From a virus: a DNA stretch of 38,688 nt. Within the stretch, counting starts at the first letter, position 1. Each line of letters starts with the position of its first letter. The DNA lies in IMG/VR virus record IMGVR_UViG_3300024346_000198, positions 1 through 38,688 of that record; one strand, 5' to 3'. The notes under the pieces were generated by a model. It was not told where the DNA came from. It saw only the letters and a list, made by a program, of their open reading frames with translations, and searched no databases. The position numbers and the translations under genes are program-made. Positions 17,801 to 25,136 of the stretch are shown here, piece after piece.

Positions 17801-18227
17801 AAATGTTGGTTCTGGTGTTCACGGCGTTGCTGATGGCGCAAGTGCAAGTGGTGTTCGAGGCTTATCAAATAATGTCGGCGGTTATGGCGTAAGGGCTACA
17901 AACAATTCAGCGGGTGTTGGTTTTGATATTTCCAATGGAACAATGACAACGGCAAATAACACTTTGGTGACAAACCTTAATGCTGATTTGTTAGATGGAA
18001 GTCATGCAACTGCATTTGCAACTGTTGCTAGTGGAACTGATGCTTATGCCGCAAACCGTTTAAATGGTTCAGCGGGTGCGAATGTTTTAAGGTTTGTACA
18101 AGGAACGGTTACAGGAACAGGAATCGCAACCTTTAATGCTTCAAATAAACCCGCAAGCAATTCTACAAATGTGTGGATTGAAATAACAATTGATGGTACA
18201 ACCCTTTACATACCCGCATGGACTTAA
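14865..18227 (+). CDS. Tail tip / central fibre protein, gpJ-like (host specificity)
   Basis: A 1120-residue protein, the largest in the window. Residues 1-45 are hydrophobic and Ala-rich (two possible membrane-active helices), as in gpI/gpK-J type N-termini. About 46-500 resemble the conserved tip core, with VNAIPIVYGNAYMGG, QRWTGTRQMNGLGFAI and NRLLEQAREDLIVGFSTTYY. About 510-610 look like a fibronectin-type beta domain. Collagen-like [10 protein letters not shown] stretches occur near 613-633 and 782-800, bracketing two similar 80-90 residue modules. The C-terminal 250 residues are Gly/Ala/Ser/Thr-rich, with DLLDGSHATAF near 1043. It should contact the host receptor. Confidence 0.78.
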   Translation: MVWTLLAAAASSLATATGISIAAATFAVNFALSYVVTRIFAENPEQQQDMGVRQQVPPSAVNAIPIVYGNAYMGGTFVDAVLTTDQKTMYYVLAISSISPNGQFTFDTADMYFGDRTIVFGTGADSTKVIKLIDEAGNENTKISGNLYINLYTSTDAGVITSSNGASAPSTVMGGSDIAVGQRWTGTRQMNGLGFAIVKLIYNRDADTTQLSPITFKVSHTLNGTGVAKAGDVWYDYMTNAVYGGAVDAAFVNSTSATALNTYGDQTITFTNSSGNPATQARYRINGVLDAGQSVLSNVDRIMSACDSWMTYNAALGQWSVVVNKAESTAYAFTDNNIIGEIRVSATDITTSINQVEARFPFKENRDQAAFVNIETPSGLLYPNEPVNKYSITYDLVNDSVQASYLANRLLEQAREDLIVGFSTTYYGIQVDAGDVVSVTNSDYGWNAKLFRVMKVNEASLPDGSLGAKLEMSEYNAQVYDDATIQQFTPVPNSGLPSVSYFSPLAAPTVTGFATATIPYINVQVFIPTTGRVTFGNLFWTTSATPTSADWKLVTSASTTDGQPVTNGTYYTFANITLNTGTYYFAYMVGNDVTSSVLSPISAALVWNPVAGAGPTGPTGTTGPTGTTGGSGDSVDIIFKRSATQPATPSPSVGTPATWYSDVNSVPAGTDPIWSSVGTNTGTGTNYTWQTPLLIEGQNGTDGLSVAELLIYIRATSTPSTPTGGSYNFTTQTLTAPTSWFSYVPSGTDPVYTSRSVASIQGTTGTDSSLTWTTPTLSFQNGATGPTGTTGPTGASITGPNGLVGLSSLTAYYVQAQNLSAPTFTTPTTGPNAPTTPVVWSLTTPAVAVGQVLWYIQGRYNANAVTVDGVGAGQTAWTGPVAASIFQDIRSDNWNGGVPTTNAPTGTVGYYIKQSNGNMYLNSVYARGVAQFDGANSTSAGNSAILGNNTLSQPIGVTGFTQPTVVGYGVYGYNSTAASNVGSGVHGVADGASASGVRGLSNNVGGYGVRATNNSAGVGFDISNGTMTTANNTLVTNLNADLLDGSHATAFATVASGTDAYAANRLNGSAGANVLRFVQGTVTGTGIATFNASNKPASNSTNVWIEITIDGTTLYIPAWT

Positions 18228-18230
18228 ATT

Positions 18231-18506
18231 ATGCCAAGACAAATAACTATCCCCGCAGAAACTATTTACGAAGAAATACAATCATTAAATGAATTTCCCG
18301 AACAAGAAATTGTTAGGGTTGTTGTTGGCGTAACTGATGCCAATGGTGTTTTTCTTGTGCCACAACAATTTAAAACTTACGAAATTAGTGGCAATATGTA
18401 CGCCGAATTAAATTTGGCAAATCCTAGTTGGAATCCAAGCAAGCCCGCGGGAACTTATTTCAATGATGATTTGTGGCATTTTATTGATTTATTAAACCAA
18501 TCTTGA
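18231..18506 (+). CDS. Unknown small protein after the tip gene (91 aa)
   Basis: A 91-residue acidic protein three bases after the tip protein gene. It opens with PRQITIPAETIYEEIQSLNE and has a beta-like VRVVVGVTDANGVFLVPQQF, then NPSWNPSKPAGTYFNDDLWH. Similar short proteins are common between tip and fibre genes of siphophages, but I cannot assign a family. The promoter for the next gene overlaps its last codons. Confidence 0.65.
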   Translation: MPRQITIPAETIYEEIQSLNEFPEQEIVRVVVGVTDANGVFLVPQQFKTYEISGNMYAELNLANPSWNPSKPAGTYFNDDLWHFIDLLNQS

Positions 18507-18512
18507 TAGAAT
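18484..18512 (+). promoter_or_regulatory. Promoter upstream of the fibre gene cluster
   Basis: TTGATT (18484-18489), a 17-base spacer and TAGAAT (18507-18512) make a good sigma70-type promoter overlapping the end of the preceding gene. The leader of about 60 bases contains a GC-rich hairpin, CCGCG-GGATT-CGCGG (18539-18553), and a ribosome site TAGGGA before the ATG at 18581. It would let fibre genes be transcribed apart from the upstream late transcript. Confidence 0.5.
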
Positions 18513-18580
18513 AAAAAACAATACAAGATACCATTAGCCCGCGGGATTCGCGGAAGTTCTAACTAAGTTTAGGGAACGCT

Positions 18581-19069
18581 ATGGCGATTTTCAATAAGAA
18601 TACCCTTGCACAAGTAAGCGGGTTCGACAACCCCATTCTTGCGGGCGAATTGGTATGGAATCAGAAAACCTATTGGAATCTGACATTTACCAATTCCGCT
18701 ACTAGTTTGCCCATTGATTTGACAGGCGCAACCCTTAACGCCCAAATTGTTCGCCGTGAACTATCCAACATTATTGATACGCGCAATGGATTAACTTTTG
18801 ACATTGCCGATTACAACCCTGCGCCCGCCGCGATTCCGTTAACAATTACTAACATTGTTGCCGCCGCGGGTTCATGCACATTGGTAATTGATGCTAGTGC
18901 ATGGTCGCTAATGAGTACCGACCCCGAATTAGAAATTAACGCCGCCGACCCCGTGGGTTACTCAGGTCGCGTTAAGGTAAGTTTTCCCGTATCGGGTACA
19001 ACCCCCGCGGATGATTCAATTATTTTCTTGTTGTTCTTGGTGCGTAGCGATGGGGTAATTGTCCTATGA
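18581..19069 (+). CDS. Structural protein before the collagen-like fibre (162 aa)
   Basis: A 162-residue, beta-rich protein. It has [20 protein letters not shown] (about 17-36) and [20 protein letters not shown] (about 43-62), similar in style to the N-terminal attachment domain of BppU-like baseplate proteins, where a 'd.sG.t...qir' strand pattern recurs. A later part, [14 protein letters not shown] and [12 protein letters not shown], fits the same fold. It lies just upstream of the collagen-like fibre and overlaps it by ATGA, so it probably attaches or complements that fibre. The exact family is uncertain. Confidence 0.55.
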   Translation: MAIFNKNTLAQVSGFDNPILAGELVWNQKTYWNLTFTNSATSLPIDLTGATLNAQIVRRELSNIIDTRNGLTFDIADYNPAPAAIPLTITNIVAAAGSCTLVIDASAWSLMSTDPELEINAADPVGYSGRVKVSFPVSGTTPADDSIIFLLFLVRSDGVIVL

Positions 19070-20988
19070 GCAACATCAAAGTTTCGGTTCAAGATGGCAA
19101 CAATGTAAACCTACAAGTAACGCCGCAACCCCGCATTGATTTACGAATTGATAGGGCGATTAGCGGGGCTACAGGCCCTACAGGGCCATCAGGCGTAGGC
19201 CCAACGGGTGCAACTGGCCCTACGGGTGCAACGGGTGCGCCAAGCACCGTGCAAGGCCCTACGGGGGCTACAGGGCCTACAGGCGCACAGGGTTCACAAG
19301 GTGTAGTAGGGCCAACAGGCCCGCAGGGTATTCAGGGTATCCAAGGCGTTCAAGGCATACAGGGCATACAAGGCCCGACAGGGGCGCAAGGTGCTAATGG
19401 CAATACGGGCGCGACAGGGCCAACTGGTGCAAATGGCGTTAATGGCAATACAGGGCCTACGGGTGCGGTTGGGCCTACAGGGGCGCAGGGTGTTCAGGGT
19501 AATGCAGGGCCAACTGGCTCGCAGGGGTTGCAGGGCGCACAAGGCCCAACGGGTGCTACGGGTGCGGCAAGCACGGTTGTAGGGCCAACTGGCCCGACAG
19601 GGGCGCAGGGTATCCAAGGCAATGCAGGGCCTACAGGCGCACAGGGTATTCAGGGCGACCAAGGTATTCAGGGCGTACAAGGTATTGCAGGGCCAACGGG
19701 TTCGCAAGGCGCACAGGGTAATGTTGGGCCAACGGGCGCACAAGGTTTGACAGGGCCAACGGGTAGCGCGGGCGCAAACGGGGCTACTGGCCCAACGGGT
19801 GCGGCATCTACAGTAGCAGGGCCAACAGGCCCTACGGGTTCGCAAGGTGCTGATGGTCAATCATCTTCTTATTACCAATATCAAGCCGACACAAACCAAA
19901 CATCAGGTACACCTACGGCGGGTCATGTGTACTGGAATAACGCAACGCAAACATCAGCAACCAACCTTGTTTTTAGCCATTTAACAAGCAACGGCATTGA
20001 TGTTGATTTGTTTTTGGGATTCTTAAAATCAGGCGATACCGTTGTATTGCAAGATGGAAGCAATTCAAACAATTATCAGCAATGGGTTTTATCTGCTAAT
20101 CCAACGGTAGTACCTAATACATCAGTAACTTATTCCGTTACCTTAACAACATCTAGCGGCACGGGTACAACGGGATTTGCAAACAATCACAATTTAATTG
20201 TTGTATTGCAATCGGTCGGCGTGGTCGGGCCAACTGGTGCGACAGGGCCAACGGGCGCGGCAAGCACGGTTGCAGGGCCTACGGGAAGTACAGGCGCAAC
20301 AGGCCCTACGGGTACACAAGGCGCGGTCGGGCCGACAGGCCCAACGGGGGCGCAAGGTATTCAGGGAACACAAGGCATACAAGGTATTCAAGGCGTGGCA
20401 GGGCCGACAGGGGCGCAAGGCATCCAAGGCGACCAAGGTATTCAAGGTATCCAAGGTGTAACAGGGCCAACTGGCGCACAGGGTACGCAAGGCGTAACAG
20501 GGCCTACGGGTGCGGCATCAACCGTTGCAGGGCCTACAGGCCCGCAAGGCATACAGGGCGTTCAAGGCGTGGCAGGGCCGACAGGGGCGCAAGGCATACA
20601 GGGTATTCAAGGTGATGTCGGGCCAACTGGCCCTACGGGTAGCACGGGCGCAACAGGCGCATTAGGCCCAACAGGGCCAACTGGCACACAAGGAATTCAA
20701 GGCAATGTAGGCCCAACAGGGCCGCAGGGCATACAGGGAATTCAAGGTGTACAAGGCGTGATTGGGCCAACGGGTTCTACGGGTGCAAACGGCCCAACAG
20801 GGCCTACTGGTGCGGGTAGTACCGTGGCAGGGCCTACTGGCCCAACTGGTGCAACGGGCGCAACCCCTGCAACTTATTTGCCCGTTTTAAATTACGCAAC
20901 CGTTGTTATACAAGTTTTAATTAGCGGCGGTTACATTCCTATTTTGCAGTTTGGCGGCACAGTCACAACCAATGTTCCAGTTTATTGA
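19066..20988 (+). CDS. Collagen-like tail fibre protein
   Basis: A 640-residue fibre. After a 33-residue head domain come two collagen-like blocks of G-X-Y repeats (about 34-265 and 386-600), dominated by GPT, GAT, GIQ and GVQ triplets. They are separated by a globular beta domain (about 266-385, containing GHVYWNN and [16 protein letters not shown]). The C-terminal 40 residues ([20 protein letters not shown]) are hydrophobic and could start or lock the trimer. Bacterial-type collagen repeats fold as trimeric rods without hydroxyproline. Expected role: an extended side or tip fibre. The DNA is highly repetitive and prone to length change and recombination. Confidence 0.85.
   Translation: MSNIKVSVQDGNNVNLQVTPQPRIDLRIDRAISGATGPTGPSGVGPTGATGPTGATGAPSTVQGPTGATGPTGAQGSQGVVGPTGPQGIQGIQGVQGIQGIQGPTGAQGANGNTGATGPTGANGVNGNTGPTGAVGPTGAQGVQGNAGPTGSQGLQGAQGPTGATGAASTVVGPTGPTGAQGIQGNAGPTGAQGIQGDQGIQGVQGIAGPTGSQGAQGNVGPTGAQGLTGPTGSAGANGATGPTGAASTVAGPTGPTGSQGADGQSSSYYQYQADTNQTSGTPTAGHVYWNNATQTSATNLVFSHLTSNGIDVDLFLGFLKSGDTVVLQDGSNSNNYQQWVLSANPTVVPNTSVTYSVTLTTSSGTGTTGFANNHNLIVVLQSVGVVGPTGATGPTGAASTVAGPTGSTGATGPTGTQGAVGPTGPTGAQGIQGTQGIQGIQGVAGPTGAQGIQGDQGIQGIQGVTGPTGAQGTQGVTGPTGAASTVAGPTGPQGIQGVQGVAGPTGAQGIQGIQGDVGPTGPTGSTGATGALGPTGPTGTQGIQGNVGPTGPQGIQGIQGVQGVIGPTGSTGANGPTGPTGAGSTVAGPTGPTGATGATPATYLPVLNYATVVIQVLISGGYIPILQFGGTVTTNVPVY
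19160..20865 (+). repeat. Collagen-coding tandem repeats (two blocks)
   Basis: Degenerate 9-, 18- and 27-base repeats encoding G-X-Y triplets fill about 19160-19860 and 20220-20865. Recurrent words are variants of ggccctacaggg and caaggtattcaagg. They are coding repeats and have no spacers or conserved palindromes of a CRISPR array. Confidence 0.8.
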
Positions 20989-20996
20989 GGTGAAAT

Positions 20997-21692
20997 ATGG
21001 CAACTCGTTACCCTTTAGTTCTTAACGGAACAACAATTCAAGAAACCCAAGCGGGTGATGGTATTCAGTTGCCAACCGCTTTAGCCGTTATTTATGGCGG
21101 TACAGGCGTTACAACATCTACAGGCACAGGGTCAACGGTGTTATCAACATCACCAACACTTGTTACGCCTATTCTTGGTACGCCAACAAGCGCGACATTG
21201 ACTAACGCAACAGGATTGCCTATTGCAACTGGTGTATCAGGGCTTGGAACTGGTGTAGCAACATTCTTAACCACACCGTCAAGCGCAAATTTAATTTCGG
21301 CTGTAAGCGATGAAACTGGCTCGGGTGTTTTGGTATTTAACAATACGCCATCATTGACAAACCCAACAGTAACCAACTATGTAGAGACTCCATATTCCGC
21401 TAATAGTTCTACAGCAATCACTTTGGCATTGACTAACGGCACAGTTCAAATCATTACTCTGACAGGCAATGCAACGATTACCATGCCAACGGCTACAAGT
21501 GGTAAGTCTTTCATCATGTACTTGAAGCAAGATGCAACAGGCTCACGCACAGTAACTTGGTCAACAGTTAAGTGGGCTGGTGGTACTGCACCGACAATCA
21601 CATCTACTGCAAGCAGACAAGACATTCTCAGTTTCTTTGCTGATGGCACAAACTGGTATGGTGTCGTTGTTGGTCAGAACTACACGCCATAA
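20997..21692 (+). CDS. Tail fibre protein, fibre-shaft/tip type (231 aa)
   Basis: A 231-residue fibre protein. The N-terminal half has YGGTGVTTSTGTGSTVLSTS and GTPTSATLTNATGLPI, the repetitive Gly/Thr/Ser pattern found widely in phage fibre shafts. The second half carries ALTNGTVQIITLTGNATITM and FADGTNWYGVVVGQ, a known C-terminal fibre tip pattern. Codon style changes inside the gene near 21380: before this point it resembles the rest of the genome, after it CTC, GAG and GACT words become common. This suggests a recombination joint between two fibre domains. Confidence 0.65.
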   Translation: MATRYPLVLNGTTIQETQAGDGIQLPTALAVIYGGTGVTTSTGTGSTVLSTSPTLVTPILGTPTSATLTNATGLPIATGVSGLGTGVATFLTTPSSANLISAVSDETGSGVLVFNNTPSLTNPTVTNYVETPYSANSSTAITLALTNGTVQIITLTGNATITMPTATSGKSFIMYLKQDATGSRTVTWSTVKWAGGTAPTITSTASRQDILSFFADGTNWYGVVVGQNYTP

Positions 21693-21701
21693 GGGGTTTT
21701 A

Positions 21702-23057
21702 ATGTTTGCCGCATCTAAAACATCTACCGCTACTAGCGGCTATCAAATATCACGCAGTTTGCGCTTTAACAGCGCAGATTCTGCTTATCTGAATCGTACC
21801 CCTGCGAGTGCCTCCAACCGCAAGACTTGGACTTGGAGTGGATGGGTTAAGCGAGGCAGAATAACAAGTGGTCAATCACAAACCCTATTTGCGGCTGGTT
21901 CTTCACCCGCTACTGGTGTTCAGTTTCTTAATGGAACAGATATTATTCAACTTTACGATTATTCGGGTGCTTATAATTTTAGACTTGATACAACGCCTGT
22001 TTATCGTGACCCATCTGCTTGGTATCACATTGTTATTGCAATGGACACAACACAAGCAACTGCATCAGACCGCTTAAAACTTTATATAAACGGAACACAA
22101 GTAACAAGTTTTTCAACTGCTACTTACCCAACACAGAATACTGACTACCAAATCAACAACAATGTTGTAACTTATATTGGGCGTACTGGTATTGGTACTA
22201 TTTATGATTTTGATGGCTATCAAACAGAGATTAACTTAATTGATGGTCAAGCCCTCACCCCATCATCATTCGGTGAAACAAACGCACAAACAGGCGTATG
22301 GCAACCTAAAGCCTACTCAGGCTCATACGGCACTAACGGCTTCTATCTGAACTTCTCAGACAACAGCAACACCACAGCGGCTACATTGGGTAAAGACTAC
22401 TCAGGTAACGGCAACAACTGGACACCTAATAACTTCAGCGTTACTGCGGGTGCGGGTAATGACTCTCTTGTTGATTCACCAACATCGTATGGAACTGATA
22501 CTGGTGCGGGTGGGACTGTGCGGGGGAATTATTGCACTATCAACCCTCTTGATGGAACTTCTGTCAGCGCAACATCAAACGGAAACCTTGACTTTACTGT
22601 TTCAGCAAATGGTGGTGTAGCCCTTGGAACAATGGCTATTTCATCTGGTAAATGGTATTGGGAAGTTGTTGGAACAGGTGGCGATGCTTCTTACATGGTT
22701 GGTGTTGCAAACGCTTCTGCGGCTACAAGCACAAAAGGATGGCTTGGTGCTAATGGATGGTTCTATTACAACAACAATGGAAACAAATACAACAACAGTT
22801 CAAGTTCTGCCTATGGTGCTACATGGACAACTGGCGATGTAATTGGTATTGCATTGGATATGGATGCGGGTTCAGTTACTTTTTATAAGAACGGAACAAG
22901 TCAAGGAACTGCATACAGCAGTTATTCTGGTCTAACGATGCAACCAGCAGTAAGTTCTGCGGGTACAAATCTTTACACAATCAATCTTGGTCAACGCCCA
23001 TTTGCCTACACAGCCCCAAGTGGCTTCAAAGCACTTTGCACACAGAACTTGCCATAA
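21702..23057 (+). CDS. LamG/SPRY fibre protein, N-terminal part of a split gene
   Basis: A 451-residue receptor-binding-type protein. Residues about 15-200 form a LamG/concanavalin-like domain (SLRFNSADSAYLNRT, WYHIVIAMD, RLKLYINGTQV, GYQTEINLIDGQALTPSSFG). Residues about 300-445 form a SPRY-like domain (GKWYWEVVG, MVGVANASA, VIGIALDMDAGSVTFYKNG). It stops at LCTQNLP, and the next fibre gene starts with PTITKPNLYFDVVTYTG. In fibre proteins of this type as I recall them these two segments run on in one chain. An HNH endonuclease gene separates the halves. The product may still work as two assembling polypeptides. Confidence 0.75.
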   Translation: MFAASKTSTATSGYQISRSLRFNSADSAYLNRTPASASNRKTWTWSGWVKRGRITSGQSQTLFAAGSSPATGVQFLNGTDIIQLYDYSGAYNFRLDTTPVYRDPSAWYHIVIAMDTTQATASDRLKLYINGTQVTSFSTATYPTQNTDYQINNNVVTYIGRTGIGTIYDFDGYQTEINLIDGQALTPSSFGETNAQTGVWQPKAYSGSYGTNGFYLNFSDNSNTTAATLGKDYSGNGNNWTPNNFSVTAGAGNDSLVDSPTSYGTDTGAGGTVRGNYCTINPLDGTSVSATSNGNLDFTVSANGGVALGTMAISSGKWYWEVVGTGGDASYMVGVANASAATSTKGWLGANGWFYYNNNGNKYNNSSSSAYGATWTTGDVIGIALDMDAGSVTFYKNGTSQGTAYSSYSGLTMQPAVSSAGTNLYTINLGQRPFAYTAPSGFKALCTQNLP

Positions 23058-23066
23058 GGAACAATC

Positions 23067-23585
23067 ATGGGTGGACATAACAAATTAGATTTGGTTGGTC
23101 AAAAATTCCATAGATTGACTGTGGTCGAGTATGCGGGTGTTGATTCAAGCAAGCAGACCTTGTTTAAATGCGTCTGTGATTGCGGTAATGAAAAGATTAC
23201 TCGTGGTGCATCCTTGACCAACGATGTAACCAAGTCATGCGGATGCTTGCGTAAAGAGCAAGGTCGATTGGCTGGTCTGCGTTCAAAGGTTCATGGGATG
23301 ATTAAGACCCCAACGCATAATTCATGGACTAGCATGAAGATTAGATGTTTGAACCCATTGGATAACAACTATCGTTTTTATGGCGCAAAAGGCGTGACTG
23401 TTTGTGAACGATGGATGGATTTTCAGAACTTTTTGGCAGACATGGGTGAAAGACCAGAGGGCACAAGTTTGGACAGAATCAATCCATTTGGAAACTATGA
23501 GCCAAGTAATTGCAGATGGGCTACTGCTGATACACAATTGCAGAACACACGCAAAAACTACAAAGGTGAACTATGCCCACAATAA
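23067..23585 (+). CDS. HNH-type homing endonuclease inserted in a fibre gene
   Basis: A 172-residue protein. An N-terminal zinc-ribbon-like part has FKCVCDCGNEK and KSCGCLRKEQ (paired Cys, about 34-75). The second half has HNSWTSMKIRCLNPL, VTVCERWMDFQNFLADMGER and SLDRINPFGNYEPSNCRWAT (about 134-153). The latter is the shared C-terminal motif of a phage-borne HNH-like homing nuclease family. It would cut fibre genes lacking the insert and spread by repair. It carries its own AAGGA ribosome site. Its stop lies 13 bases inside the downstream fibre half, so the insert is almost entirely coding with no room for an intron. Confidence 0.8.
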   Translation: MGGHNKLDLVGQKFHRLTVVEYAGVDSSKQTLFKCVCDCGNEKITRGASLTNDVTKSCGCLRKEQGRLAGLRSKVHGMIKTPTHNSWTSMKIRCLNPLDNNYRFYGAKGVTVCERWMDFQNFLADMGERPEGTSLDRINPFGNYEPSNCRWATADTQLQNTRKNYKGELCPQ

Positions 23586-24622
23586 CAAAGCCAAACCTTT
23601 ATTTTGATGTAGTCACATATACAGGCACAGGCGCAACTCAAACAATTACTGGGTTAAATTTCCAACCTGATTTTGTTTGGATTAAAAACAGAACAAATGG
23701 TGCAAACTGGCACGTTTTAACTGATGTTGTGCGTGGTGTTCAAAAAGAGATTTACACAAACTCGACTGCGGCTGAAGCAACGCTGACCACTACTGGCGTT
23801 AATCAATTTAATTCCAATGGTTTTCAAATTCTTGGCAATAGCGGTGACTACAACAGAAGTGGTGATAACTATGTTGCTTGGTGTTGGAAAGCCAACGGCT
23901 CTGGCTCAACCAACACATCAGGCTCTATCACTTCAACAGTAAGCGCAAACACTACGAGTGGGTTCTCGATTGTTACCTACACAGGTAACGCAACATCAAA
24001 CCAAACCTTTGGTCATGGGCTTGGTGCTAAAGTTGATTTTGCAATTATTAAGAGCAGGTCAGCAGTATCAAGCCCTGCATGGATGGTGTGGCATAGGTCT
24101 GTTTGTAGTGGCAATGGTAAGGCTCTAGCTTTAGAAGAAACCAATGCAATTCAAGGCCCATTTGGAACTCCAATTTGGGATTCTTCAAATACATCTACTC
24201 AAGCGTCATCAACAACATTTACGATTGGTGCAAATACAACCATCAATGCAAGCGGTGCAACTTATGTCGCCTACTGCTTTGCTGAAGTAGCAGGGTATAG
24301 CAAGTTTGGCTCTTACACAGGCAATGGTTCTACTGACGGCGTATTCGTTTACACAGGCTTTAGACCTGCTTATGTTTTGATTAAAAGTTCAGGAACCGCA
24401 GATTCTTGGATTGTTCTTGATGCGGCTAGAGATACATACAATGTTGAACAGCGTTATTTGATTCCAAATGCGTCTGATGCTGAAGGAACTGCCGCAATTC
24501 TTGATTTTGTATCAAATGGTTTTAAGTTGAGATTTACTGGTTCATCAGGAAATTCAAGCGGAATAAATTACATTTTTGCCGCCTTTGCAACAAGCCCATT
24601 TAAATATTCCCTTGCACGATAG
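23573..24622 (+). CDS. Fibre protein, C-terminal part of the split gene
   Basis: A 349-residue protein made of repeated 'vvTYTGtG..qti.gl.F.PDfVwIKnR' modules. Examples are FDVVTYTGTGATQTITGL (about 11-28), FSIVTYTGNATSNQTFGHGL (about 124-143) and FGSYTGNGSTDGVFVYTGF (about 237-255), each followed by a 'fvwiK.r' strand. These domains usually follow a LamG/SPRY part in the same chain. Translation starts with an ATG formed at the insertion junction, with AAAGGTGA upstream supplied by the endonuclease gene. It probably binds the host surface together with the product of 21702-23057. Confidence 0.72.
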   Translation: MPTITKPNLYFDVVTYTGTGATQTITGLNFQPDFVWIKNRTNGANWHVLTDVVRGVQKEIYTNSTAAEATLTTTGVNQFNSNGFQILGNSGDYNRSGDNYVAWCWKANGSGSTNTSGSITSTVSANTTSGFSIVTYTGNATSNQTFGHGLGAKVDFAIIKSRSAVSSPAWMVWHRSVCSGNGKALALEETNAIQGPFGTPIWDSSNTSTQASSTTFTIGANTTINASGATYVAYCFAEVAGYSKFGSYTGNGSTDGVFVYTGFRPAYVLIKSSGTADSWIVLDAARDTYNVEQRYLIPNASDAEGTAAILDFVSNGFKLRFTGSSGNSSGINYIFAAFATSPFKYSLAR

Positions 24623-24630
24623 GACTCAAT

Positions 24631-25122
24631 ATGTACGCACTCATTGAAAACAACGCAGTCACCCAAGTTGGTGAACTAGAAACTCTCTTTCCAAACACAT
24701 CAAACCCTAATCACGCATTTGCTATTGAGCAAGGTGCATTAGAAGTGGTTGAAGGTGAGCAAAAAGACCAACGCTTTTATTGGGTGACTTTTGACAGTTA
24801 CCAAGTCAGCGATGTGGTTACTCGCACTTATGTCAATACGCCAAAGGCTTTGGAGGATGTGACTGAGACACCAGAGGGTCAGACTGAAGCCATTACGACT
24901 AAGGGCTTGAAATCACAATGGATTGCTCAGAACAAGGCATCTGCCAACAGCCTACTTGCATCTACCGACTGGATGGTCATTCGCAAGGCAGAACGTGATG
25001 TGGCTATTCCTAGTGAAGTAGTTGCTGAACGGGCAAAAATCATTGCAGATTGTACGGCAAAAGAAGCGGCTATAACTGCGGCAACAAGCATTGATGAATT
25101 GATGCAAGCACTATCAAACTAA
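24631..25122 (+). CDS. Tail fibre assembly-like protein
   Basis: A 163-residue protein after the fibre genes. The C-terminal half has LLASTDWMVIRKAERDVAIP and VVAERAKIIADCTAKEAAI, very like the end of tail fibre assembly chaperones and DUF4376-type proteins ('l..tDW.v.R..e....ip......R..i'). The N-terminal half is beta-rich (MYALIENNAVTQVGEL). It may help fold or attach the fibres, or be a virion component itself. Codon use is of the fibre-module type (CTC, GAG, GACT frequent), suggesting it moved with the fibre genes. Confidence 0.6.
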   Translation: MYALIENNAVTQVGELETLFPNTSNPNHAFAIEQGALEVVEGEQKDQRFYWVTFDSYQVSDVVTRTYVNTPKALEDVTETPEGQTEAITTKGLKSQWIAQNKASANSLLASTDWMVIRKAERDVAIPSEVVAERAKIIADCTAKEAAITAATSIDELMQALSN

Positions 25123-25136
25123 ACTACAAACAAGAT

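Noticed and set aside
19294-19860. Long open frame (188 codons) on the minus strand opposite the collagen-like gene, rich in Arg, Trp, Cys
   Set aside because: It is the antisense image of G-X-Y repeats; the composition is an artefact of the repeat and there is no ribosome site. A similar one lies opposite 20194-20490.
19160-20865. CRISPR-like repeats
   Set aside because: The repeats are short, in frame, without unique spacers, and encode collagen-like triplets.
23054-23577. Group I intron or intein as explanation for the insert in the fibre gene
   Set aside because: The insert is almost wholly the endonuclease coding sequence and starts with a stop codon, leaving no space for a ribozyme core and no splice-junction residues for an intein.
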